Shown piece by piece: positions 48,284 through 54,753 of a stretch of 64,000 bases of DNA; the first letter of the stretch is position 1, and each line of letters opens with the position of its first letter. The notes under the pieces were generated by a model. The model searched no databases. It was given only the letters and a program-made list of their open reading frames with translations, and was not told the origin of the DNA. The stretch comes from Variovorax paradoxus (GTDB taxonomy: Bacteria > Pseudomonadota > Gammaproteobacteria > Burkholderiales > Burkholderiaceae_C). The position numbers and the translations under genes were made by a program. The stretch spans positions 3,086,001-3,150,000 of the forward strand of contig NZ_LR743507.1 in assembly GCF_902712855.1 (NCBI RefSeq). The letters run 5' to 3'.

Positions 48284-49594
48284 ATGCGTGATACGAATTC
48301 CGCCCCGGGGCCGCGCATCTGGGCGGTCGGCGCCCTCTGCCGAGCGGTCGCGGACGCCCTCGATGCGCGCTTCAACCCTGTCACAGTTCGTGGCGAGATT
48401 TCGGGCTTTTCTCGCGCGTCGAGTGGACATTGTTACTTCGCGCTCAAGGACGAGTCTGGCCAACTGCGTTGTGCGATGTTCCGCCGCGCAGCCGGGCTGC
48501 TCGATTTTTCTCCCCGTGACGGCGACCAGGTCGAGGTGCGTGGACGCCTTGCCGTCTACGAGCCGCGCGGCGATCTGCAATTGGTGGTCGAAAGCCTCCG
48601 GCGTGCCGGGCAAGGTGCGTTGTTCGAGCAATTCATGCAGCGCAAGGCGCGGCTCGAGGCGGAAGGGCTCTTCGATCCGGCGCGCAAGCGGGCGCTGCCT
48701 GCGATGCCGCGCGCGGTCGGTGTCGTCACGTCGCTGGGCGCCGCGGCCTTGCATGATGTCGTCACGGCATTGCGGCGGCGTGTTCCACACATTCCGGTCG
48801 TGCTCGCTCCGGCGGCAGTGCAGGGCGCCAACGCGCCCGGCGAGTTGGTGCGTGCGCTGCAGTCGCTCTACGCACTCGACGAACCCAGGGTCGATGTCAT
48901 CCTGCTCGTGAGGGGTGGAGGTTCCATCGAGGATCTCTGGGCGTTCAACGACGAGACGCTGGCGCGCACCATCGTGCAGAGCCCGGTGCCGCTCATCAGC
49001 GGGGTCGGGCACGAGACCGACTTCACCATCGCCGACTTCTGCGCCGACCTGCGTGCGCCCACGCCGACGGCCGCGGCCGAGCTCGTCAGCGCGCCGCGCG
49101 ACCTGTGGCTCGGAGCCATCGATCTGCTGGATGAACGATTGAACGATGCGCTGGGAAGTCGTCTGGACGCGCTCGGACAGCGGCTTGACCAGGCGGCGGG
49201 GCGCCTGGGCCGTCCCTCGAACCTTGTCGCGCGGCAGCAGCTTCGGCTTGCACACCATGCGCAGCGCTTGCAGTACGCCGTGCTGTCGCGACGTCAGCGG
49301 CTGGCGCAGGTGCCGCGTGTCATCGCCTCCGACTTCCCTTTGAAATTCGAGCGTGCGCTGGCCCAGCGACGCGAGCGCCTCGAGCGCGTGGCGCTGCGCC
49401 TGCGGTTGCTCGACCCCGCGTTGGTGTTGCAGCGTGGCTATGCGTGGCTGACCGACACGGATGGTCATGCCATCGTCAGCGCCAGGCAACTCAAGGCCGG
49501 CGACGCGGTCACGGCACGGCTGGCCGATGGCGAGGTCGACATGACCGTCACTTGGAGCGATGCGACGGGAACGCGTCCGACGCGACCGCGATGA
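48284..49594 (+). CDS. xseA: Exodeoxyribonuclease VII large subunit
   Basis: XseA with XseB degrades single-stranded DNA to oligonucleotides. The 436-residue product has the N-terminal OB fold (FNPVTVRGEISGFSRASSGH, near residues 27-46), the catalytic core with LLVRGGGSIEDLWAFNDE near residue 208 and GHETDFTIADF near residue 244, and a long helical C-terminus. I chose the ATG at 48284; a GTG two codons upstream is also possible. xseB is not in the window. Confidence 0.95.
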   Translation: MRDTNSAPGPRIWAVGALCRAVADALDARFNPVTVRGEISGFSRASSGHCYFALKDESGQLRCAMFRRAAGLLDFSPRDGDQVEVRGRLAVYEPRGDLQLVVESLRRAGQGALFEQFMQRKARLEAEGLFDPARKRALPAMPRAVGVVTSLGAAALHDVVTALRRRVPHIPVVLAPAAVQGANAPGELVRALQSLYALDEPRVDVILLVRGGGSIEDLWAFNDETLARTIVQSPVPLISGVGHETDFTIADFCADLRAPTPTAAAELVSAPRDLWLGAIDLLDERLNDALGSRLDALGQRLDQAAGRLGRPSNLVARQQLRLAHHAQRLQYAVLSRRQRLAQVPRVIASDFPLKFERALAQRRERLERVALRLRLLDPALVLQRGYAWLTDTDGHAIVSARQLKAGDAVTARLADGEVDMTVTWSDATGTRPTRPR

Positions 49595-49643
49595 TTAATT
49601 CCTAGAATCCTTGATTCCCACAACCAACCCACGAGAAAAAACC

Positions 49644-50225
49644 ATGGAACATGTGCTCCCACCCCTGCCGTACGCACTCGACGCATTGGCCCCCGAATAT
49701 TCGAAGGAAACCCTCGAGTACCACTACGGCAAGCACCACAACGCCTACGTGGTGAACCTCAACAACCTGCAGAAGGGCACCGAATTCGAGTCGATGACGC
49801 TCGAGGAGATCGTCAAGAAGTCCAGCGGCGGCATCTACAACAACGCTGCGCAGATCTGGAACCACACCTTCTTCTGGAACTGCATGAAGCCGCAAGGCGG
49901 CGGCGCTCCGACCGGCGCGCTGGCCAAGGCCATCGATGCCAAGTGGGGCAGCTACGACGCGTTCAAGGAAGCCTTCGTGAAGTCGGCCGTGGGCAACTTC
50001 GGCTCGGGCTGGACGTGGCTGGTGAAGAAGGCCGACGGTTCGGTGGACATCGTGAACACCGGCGCCGCCGGCACGCCGCTGACCACCGCCGACACCGCGC
50101 TGCTGACGGTGGACGTCTGGGAACACGCCTACTACATCGACTACCGCAACCTGCGCCCGAAGTTCGTCGAGACCTTCCTGGCCAAGCTGGCCAACTGGGA
50201 CTTCGCGGCGAAGAACTTCGGCTGA
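49644..50225 (+). CDS. sodB: Superoxide dismutase, iron type
   Basis: SodB converts superoxide to hydrogen peroxide and oxygen. The 193-residue product starts MEHVLPPLPYALDALAPEYS, has YHYGKHHNAYV and WNHTFFWNCM (first two metal His), then the conserved DVWEHAYYIDYRN near residue 158 with the Asp and third His. QGGGAPTG fits the iron class rather than manganese. I chose the ATG at 49644; the open frame upstream has no similarity. A strong terminator follows. Confidence 0.96.
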   Translation: MEHVLPPLPYALDALAPEYSKETLEYHYGKHHNAYVVNLNNLQKGTEFESMTLEEIVKKSSGGIYNNAAQIWNHTFFWNCMKPQGGGAPTGALAKAIDAKWGSYDAFKEAFVKSAVGNFGSGWTWLVKKADGSVDIVNTGAAGTPLTTADTALLTVDVWEHAYYIDYRNLRPKFVETFLAKLANWDFAAKNFG

Positions 50226-50246
50226 TACCGAGCTTCGCCCAACGAA

Positions 50247-50274
50247 AAAGCCGACCTCCGGGTCGGCTTTTTTT
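50247..50274 (+). terminator. Intrinsic terminator after sodB
   Basis: A perfect 10-bp stem (50247-50256 with 50261-50270) with a TCCG loop is followed by a T run to 50274. The A-rich left side would also let it act on the convergent DUF192 transcript. Confidence 0.88.
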
Positions 50275-50304
50275 GCGCTCTTCCCGCCTGGAGGCGGCAG
50301 GAAC

Positions 50305-50769
50305 TCAGCGTTTGGTGGCCGCGAACAGCTCGCCGCCGATCTTCGCACCCTTCTTGATGTTCTTCTTGGCGAACCAACCCTGGTTCATCTCGAGCACGTA
50401 TCGCACCGGTTCCAGCGAGCAGTGCGAGTTCTCGGTCATCGGCTGCATGTCGACCAGGTTGACGATGCGGCCATCGTCGGCCACGAACGCGGCGGTCAGC
50501 GGAAGAATGGTGTTGCGCATCCAGAAGCACTGCGTGGCAGGTTGCTCGAAGACGAAGATCATGCCTTCTGCCTGCGGCATCTCCTTGCGGAACATCAGGC
50601 CGATTTCGCGTTGCCGAGGGGTTTGCGCGATCTGCGTGTCGATCTTGTAGAGGCCGATCGACAGCTGCGTGCGTTGCAGGTCGGTCTGGGGAAGCTGTTG
50701 CTGCTGGGCGTGCGAAGACGTCATGAAGGACGCGGACACGAGGAGCAGGGCGGCGAGACGCTTGAACAT
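50305..50769 (-). CDS. DUF192 secreted protein
   Basis: This 154-residue protein has a signal peptide (cleaved after SHA near residue 21) and the DUF192 domain with MLFRK-like GLMFRKEMPQAEGMIFVFEQ near residue 57 and CFWMRNTILPLTAAFV near residue 82. The function of DUF192 is not established. It shares the - strand with two small secreted proteins upstream, but a terminator hairpin separates them. Confidence 0.87.
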   Translation of the reverse strand: MFKRLAALLLVSASFMTSSHAQQQQLPQTDLQRTQLSIGLYKIDTQIAQTPRQREIGLMFRKEMPQAEGMIFVFEQPATQCFWMRNTILPLTAAFVADDGRIVNLVDMQPMTENSHCSLEPVRYVLEMNQGWFAKKNIKKGAKIGGELFAATKR

Positions 50770-50828
50770 CGGACGACTCTTTCAGGACGGGATCGAGGCC
50801 CCGCCTAACTCAAAAAATGCCAATAAAA

Positions 50829-50850
50829 AATGCCCGCTGATGCGGGCATT
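50829..50850 (-). terminator. Terminator of the small Lys/Ala-rich protein gene
   Basis: A perfect 9-bp stem (50829-50837 with 50842-50850) with a 4-base loop is followed, read on the - strand, by a T run (the A run at 50824-50830). Confidence 0.85.
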
Positions 50851-50868
50851 GCCGGTGGGCTGGAAAGC

Positions 50869-51066
50869 TTACACCTTCTTGGTAGCGGCGGTGTGAGCCT
50901 TGGCCACGTGACGGACCTTGTGCTTCTTGGCGGCAACGTGCTTCTTGGCAGTGGCGTGCTTGGCGGCCTTCGGCGCTGCGGGAGCGGCCTTGGCGGGTTC
51001 GGCTTGTTGAGCGAAAGCACCAGCAGCGAAGAGGCCGGCGACCAGGGCTGCGAGCAGCTTGTTCAT
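50869..51066 (-). CDS. Small secreted Ala/Lys/His-rich protein
   Basis: This 65-residue product has a clear signal peptide (MNKLLAALVAGLFAAGAFAQ, residues 1-20, cut after AFA) and then a low-complexity mature part of Ala, Lys and His with AKKH and AKKHK repeats. A Shine-Dalgarno AAAGGA is 8 bases before the ATG. The very basic mature peptide (about 45 residues) could bind nucleic acid, polyanions or metal; function unknown. Its leader closely matches that of the next small protein upstream. Confidence 0.75.
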   Translation of the reverse strand: MNKLLAALVAGLFAAGAFAQQAEPAKAAPAAPKAAKHATAKKHVAAKKHKVRHVAKAHTAATKKV

Positions 51067-51174
51067 GGAGAAATCCTTTGAAATTCGTTGATCTGGATAG
51101 CCCTTCCCCTCGGAAGGTAGACATTCAACGGACCCTGCACGAAGCGGTTGACAGTCATTCCACGACGATGGGCG

Positions 51175-51205
51175 AAAAAAAAACGCTCCGATGGAGCGCT
51201 TTTTT
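51175..51205 (-). terminator. Terminator of the 107-residue secreted protein gene
   Basis: A 6-bp stem (51184-51189 with 51193-51198) sits between an A run on the left (51175-51183) and a T run on the right (51200-51205), so on the - strand it is followed by nine T. Confidence 0.75.
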
Positions 51206-51221
51206 CGGGAGGCCGGCCGAA

Positions 51222-51545
51222 TCAGTTCGGGGTGCCGCCTTGGGTCGACTTGCGCTTGATGCTGCCGTCCTTGTTGCGACGACGTTGGTCGCGGGTTTCG
51301 GCGCGCTTCTCGCCAGAGGCAGCGGCCTTGTCGGCACCGATGGCGCCGCCTTCGGGCGTCTTGGCTTCGTCGCCGGCAGCAGCCTTGACTTGACCAGCGG
51401 GCTTGCCAGCCTTCTTCGTTTCAGCGCGTTGTTGCGACTTGCTGTTGCTGGCGTTACCTTGCTCGGGCGTGGTGCCGGTGGGGTTTTGGGCATATGCACC
51501 GGCGGCAAACAGGCCGGCGATCATGACTGCGAGAACTTTGCTCAT
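51222..51545 (-). CDS. Small secreted hydrophilic protein
   Basis: This 107-residue product has a signal peptide (MSKVLAVMIAGLFAAGAYAQ, residues 1-20) nearly identical in pattern to that of the 65-residue protein. The mature part is charged, Gly/Ala/Lys/Arg-rich and looks disordered, ending in RRRNKDGSIKRKSTQGG. AGAGGA precedes the ATG at 51545. No family is recognised. The two genes each have their own terminator and look like separate transcripts. Confidence 0.75.
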   Translation of the reverse strand: MSKVLAVMIAGLFAAGAYAQNPTGTTPEQGNASNSKSQQRAETKKAGKPAGQVKAAAGDEAKTPEGGAIGADKAAASGEKRAETRDQRRRNKDGSIKRKSTQGGTPN

Positions 51546-51663
51546 TGATGATTCCTCTATCGAGAATTGGTTGGAAACGCCTCCCGGCGAGCAGAAGGTC
51601 AGCCACTAACGAGCCCATTGGCTCGCCGGTTGACAAACGCCCGCTGATGGGTTGCGTCTAAAA

Positions 51664-51696
51664 TGTACAGCGATTTGTTCACAGTCTGTACAGCGA
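51664..51696 (+). repeat. Direct repeat TGTACAGCGA upstream of icd
   Basis: The 10-mer TGTACAGCGA occurs at 51664-51673 and again at 51687-51696, a start-to-start spacing of 23 bp, or about two helical turns. It lies between the icd start (51765) and the divergent small secreted protein (51545), so it may be an operator. The rest of this 219-bp gap has no gene. Confidence 0.5.
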
Positions 51697-51764
51697 ATCC
51701 ACCCCGTGTCTGAATTCGCTGACACTCGTCAAAATTAAGTCGATCCCCAGAGCCGAACCCCCTC

Positions 51765-53024
51765 ATGACCAGTTATCAGCACATCAAAGTCCCGACCGAA
51801 GGTCAGAAGATCACGGTCAATGCCGACAACTCGCTCAATGTGCCTGACGAACCGATCATTCCTTTCATTGAAGGCGACGGCACCGGCCTGGACATCACGC
51901 CCGTCATGCTGAAGGTGGTCGATGCCGCAGTCGCCAAGGCCTACGGCGGCAGGAAGAAGATCCACTGGATGGAGGTCTATGCCGGAGAGAAGTCGACCAA
52001 GGTCTACGGCCCCGACGTTTGGCTTCCCGAGGAAACGCTGCAGGCGGTGCGCGACTACGTCATTTCCATCAAAGGCCCTCTCACCACACCCGTCGGTGGC
52101 GGCATCCGCTCGCTGAACGTCGCGTTGCGCCAGGAACTCGACCTGTACGTCTGCTTGCGGCCCATCCAGTATTTCAAGGGCGTGCCCAGCCCGGTGCGCG
52201 AGCCGCACAAGACCAACATGGTCATCTTCCGCGAGAACTCGGAAGACATCTATGCGGGGATCGAGTTCGAAGCCGAAAGCGACAAGGCCAAGAAGCTCAT
52301 CAAGTTCCTGCAGGACGAAATGGGCGTCAAGAAGATCCGCTTTCCCGAGACGTCGGGCATCGGCGTCAAGCCCGTGTCGATCGAGGGCACCGAGCGCCTG
52401 GTGCGCAAGGCGTTGCAGTACGCCATCGACAACGACAAGCCCAGCGTCACCTTGGTGCACAAGGGCAACATCATGAAGTTCACCGAAGGTGGCTTCCGTG
52501 ACTGGGGCTACAACCTGGCGGCCAAGGAGTTCGGCGCCGAGCTCATCGATGGCGGGCCTTGGATGAAGTTCAAGAATCCGAAGTCTGGCAAGGAAATCAC
52601 CGTCAAAGACAGCATCGCCGATGCGTTCCTGCAGCAGATTCTTCTGCGTCCCGCCGAGTACAGCGTGATTGCTACGCTCAACCTCAACGGTGACTACGTG
52701 TCCGACGCGCTGGCCGCGCAGGTCGGTGGCATCGGCATTGCCCCCGGCGCGAACATCAGCGACACCGTCGCCATGTTCGAAGCCACGCATGGCACCGCTC
52801 CCAAGTACGCCGGCAAGGACTACGTCAATCCTGGCTCCGAGATCCTCTCGGCCGAAATGATGCTGCGCCACATGGGCTGGAAAGAAGCCGCCGATCTCAT
52901 CATCCGTTCGATGGAAAAGTCGATCGTCAGCAAGACGGTGACCTATGACTTTGCGCGGCTGATGGATGGCGCCACGCAGGTGAGCTGTTCGGGTTTCGGG
53001 CAGGTCATGATCGACAACATGTAG
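51765..53024 (+). CDS. icd: NADP-dependent isocitrate dehydrogenase
   Basis: Icd oxidises isocitrate to 2-oxoglutarate and CO2 with NADP in the TCA cycle. The 419-residue product has IPFIEGDGTGLDITPVML near residue 35, the regulatory Ser in VGGGIRSLNVALRQ near residue 116, and NLNGDYVSDALAAQVGGIG near residue 305. Length fits the dimeric bacterial type (E. coli 416). A terminator follows, then the IS element. Confidence 0.97.
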   Translation: MTSYQHIKVPTEGQKITVNADNSLNVPDEPIIPFIEGDGTGLDITPVMLKVVDAAVAKAYGGRKKIHWMEVYAGEKSTKVYGPDVWLPEETLQAVRDYVISIKGPLTTPVGGGIRSLNVALRQELDLYVCLRPIQYFKGVPSPVREPHKTNMVIFRENSEDIYAGIEFEAESDKAKKLIKFLQDEMGVKKIRFPETSGIGVKPVSIEGTERLVRKALQYAIDNDKPSVTLVHKGNIMKFTEGGFRDWGYNLAAKEFGAELIDGGPWMKFKNPKSGKEITVKDSIADAFLQQILLRPAEYSVIATLNLNGDYVSDALAAQVGGIGIAPGANISDTVAMFEATHGTAPKYAGKDYVNPGSEILSAEMMLRHMGWKEAADLIIRSMEKSIVSKTVTYDFARLMDGATQVSCSGFGQVMIDNM

Positions 53025-53064
53025 TTGCTTCCCATCTTTCCGGTGTCTGGAACACCGCGCCAAG

Positions 53065-53104
53065 GCCCTTGAATTTCCGCAAAGGAATTCAAGGGCTTTT
53101 TTGT
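53065..53104 (+). terminator. Intrinsic terminator after icd
   Basis: A long stem (53065-53078 with 53084-53096) with one bulged T and a 5-base loop is followed by a T run to about 53104. It lies just before the left end of the IS element. Confidence 0.85.
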
Positions 53105-53110
53105 TTCGGG

Positions 53111-53138
53111 TGACCCGTCCTGACCTGGGTTGACACCT
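53111..53138 (+). repeat. Left inverted repeat of the IS element
   Basis: This 28-bp end is the inverted copy of 54432-54459 with four mismatches, all in the central six positions. Confidence 0.88.
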
Positions 53139-53162
53139 TTTCCTCTCAGAAAAGGCAAGTCA

Positions 53163-53573
53163 ATGGAATCAGGCATCAAACGCACGCAGAGCGACTACAC
53201 GCTGGCTTTTAAGCTGTCGGTGGTCGATCAGGTAGAAAAAGGCGAGCTCACGTACAAGCAGGCCCAGGAGCGCTACGGCATCCAGGGTCGCTCGACGGTG
53301 TTGGTGTGGCTGCGCAAGCATGGCCGCCAGAGCTGGGGTTCGGCATCATGTCGGCTTCCCATGCCAGTACCGATCAAGAATTCCGCATCGCCATCCGCTG
53401 CGCCGCTGACTCCTGAGCAGAGGATCAAGGCTCTCGAAGTCCAGCTTCGCGAGGCCAATGAGAAGGCTCAGTTGTTCGAGGCCGTGCTCGATGTCCTGAA
53501 GAAGGACTATGGGGTGCGTGTCGTAAAAAAGCCTTCGGGCAAGTCCTCTCGCAAAAGCTCGTCCCGGGGCTGA
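53163..53573 (+). CDS. IS3-family transposase OrfA
   Basis: OrfA (136 residues) supplies the DNA-binding half. A helix-turn-helix is at about residues 12-60 (YTLAFKLSVVDQVEKGEL, then YKQAQERYGIQGRSTVLVWL) and a leucine-zipper-like coiled coil near residues 90-120 (IKALEVQLREANEKAQLFEA). The ATG at 53163 is preferred. The A-AAA-AAG site near the end lets ribosomes slip into orfB. Confidence 0.9.
   Translation: MESGIKRTQSDYTLAFKLSVVDQVEKGELTYKQAQERYGIQGRSTVLVWLRKHGRQSWGSASCRLPMPVPIKNSASPSAAPLTPEQRIKALEVQLREANEKAQLFEAVLDVLKKDYGVRVVKKPSGKSSRKSSSRG
53525..53531 (+). promoter_or_regulatory. Programmed -1 frameshift site (A-AAA-AAG)
   Basis: The heptamer AAAAAAG is phased as A AAA AAG in the orfA frame. 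After slipping back one base, the -1 frame is open through GCC TTC GGG onward into orfB with no stop, giving an OrfAB fusion of about 423 residues. Confidence 0.85.
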
Positions 53574-53575
53574 GC

Positions 53576-54433
53576 GTGTTGAGGGCTTGCCGCCATTGGG
53601 GCGTCAGCCGCCAGGCTTACTACCAACAACTGCAGCACCAGCAGCAATGCCGTGCCCGTTCTGACACAGTGATCGAGCTTGTGCGTTCCGTGCGCCTGCG
53701 CCAGCCGCGGCTGGGCGCGCGCAAGCTGCACCATCTTCTCAAGCAGCCGCTGCACCAGGCCAACGCGAGCCTGGGGCGCGATGCGTTGCTGGACGTGCTG
53801 CGCGAGGCCCACATGCTGGTTCAGCCCAGGCGGGCGTATCACAAGACCACCGACAGCCATCACCGGTTGCGCCGTCATCCCAACCTGCTCAAGCAGGGGC
53901 CGGATCAGGTGCGCCCCACCGGCAGCGAGCAGGTCTGGGTGGCTGACATCACCTACCTGCCGACCGATCAAGGATTCGTCTATCTCAGCCTGGTGACGGA
54001 TGCGTGGTCGCGCAAGATCGTGGGCCATCACGTGCACGACAGCCTGCACACCGAGCAGGTCAGCCGGGCGCTGAAGGTGGCGCTCAAGGGCCGCAAGACT
54101 GGGCAAATGCTGGTGCATCACCCGGACAGGGGCATCCAGTACTGCTCGAACGACTATCAGGAAATCCACCGCCGCCACGGCATCGCCTGCTCGATGACGG
54201 ACGGCTACGACTGCTATCAGAACGCGCTGGCCGAGCGCGTCAACGGGATCTTGAAGATGGAGTTCCTGCTGCACCGGCCTGCCGATCTGACCCAGGCCAG
54301 CCGGATGGTCCAGCAGGCCGTGCAGATCTACAACCAAGAGAGACCGCACCTGTCCCTAAAATTGAAAACGCCCGATGAGGTTCATCGGGCGTCTGTTGCC
54401 GGCTGGATCAAGCCGGCTGTGTGTCCTTCATAG
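53576..54433 (+). CDS. IS3-family transposase OrfB (DDE catalytic domain)
   Basis: OrfB carries the integrase core. The DD(35)E triad is Asp124 (WVADITYLP), Asp184 (HHPDRGIQYC) and Glu220 (ALAERVNGIL), with 35 residues between the last two as in IS3 enzymes; the N-terminal HTH_21-type segment is RRHP-like at about residues 85-105. The GTG at 53576 is the first start in frame, but expression is most likely through the frameshift fusion with OrfA. It ends at the right inverted repeat. Confidence 0.92.
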   Translation: MLRACRHWGVSRQAYYQQLQHQQQCRARSDTVIELVRSVRLRQPRLGARKLHHLLKQPLHQANASLGRDALLDVLREAHMLVQPRRAYHKTTDSHHRLRRHPNLLKQGPDQVRPTGSEQVWVADITYLPTDQGFVYLSLVTDAWSRKIVGHHVHDSLHTEQVSRALKVALKGRKTGQMLVHHPDRGIQYCSNDYQEIHRRHGIACSMTDGYDCYQNALAERVNGILKMEFLLHRPADLTQASRMVQQAVQIYNQERPHLSLKLKTPDEVHRASVAGWIKPAVCPS

Positions 54434-54459
54434 GTGTCAACCTATGGCAGGACGGGTCA
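54432..54459 (+). repeat. Right inverted repeat of the IS element
   Basis: Inverted partner of 53111-53138. The orfB stop lies at its inner edge. Confidence 0.88.
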
Positions 54460-54753
54460 GGGTGGTCTGCAGATCAACTCGCGTTTTTATTGCCGCTACT
54501 ACTTTGGAAATAGGTTGAACTGACTCGAATAGGCAAACTTCACGGATCAATTGCAAGCCTCTTGCGAGGTAACGATTGATTGAAACTGTGCTTGTCGTGC
54601 CCCTCGGCAAGGCCTCCAGAATCGCGCTCATTCCAGAAAGCATAGGGAGCGCAAAGTGGACGAAAAGAAGGCGAGGAAGGTTCCGAGAACCCTGGGTTCG
54701 GCCAGCAGATCGGCAGGACCTGCAGCCGCACGCTGCATGCCTGAAGTCGCGCC
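54460..54753. other. Non-coding gap between the IS and tssH
   Basis: The first 140 bp are more AT-rich than the surroundings and include an imperfect inverted pair (TTGCAAG at 54551-54557, CTTGCGA at 54561-54567). No open frame here has recognisable similarity. A promoter for the T6SS cluster is expected but no sigma-54 or sigma-70 element is convincing. Confidence 0.5.

Larger units (their letters stand above)
53111..54459 (+). mobile_element. IS3-family insertion sequence (1349 bp)
   Basis: The element begins TG and ends CA, as IS3 members do. Imperfect 28-bp terminal inverted repeats are at 53111-53138 and 54432-54459 (24 of 28 identical, including TGACCCGTCCTG and GGTTGACACCT). A 3-bp GGG flanks both ends (53108-53110 and 54460-54462) and may be the target duplication, though GGG is weak evidence. 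It carries orfA and orfB with a frameshift signal. Both orfs look intact, so it is probably still active. Confidence 0.92.
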
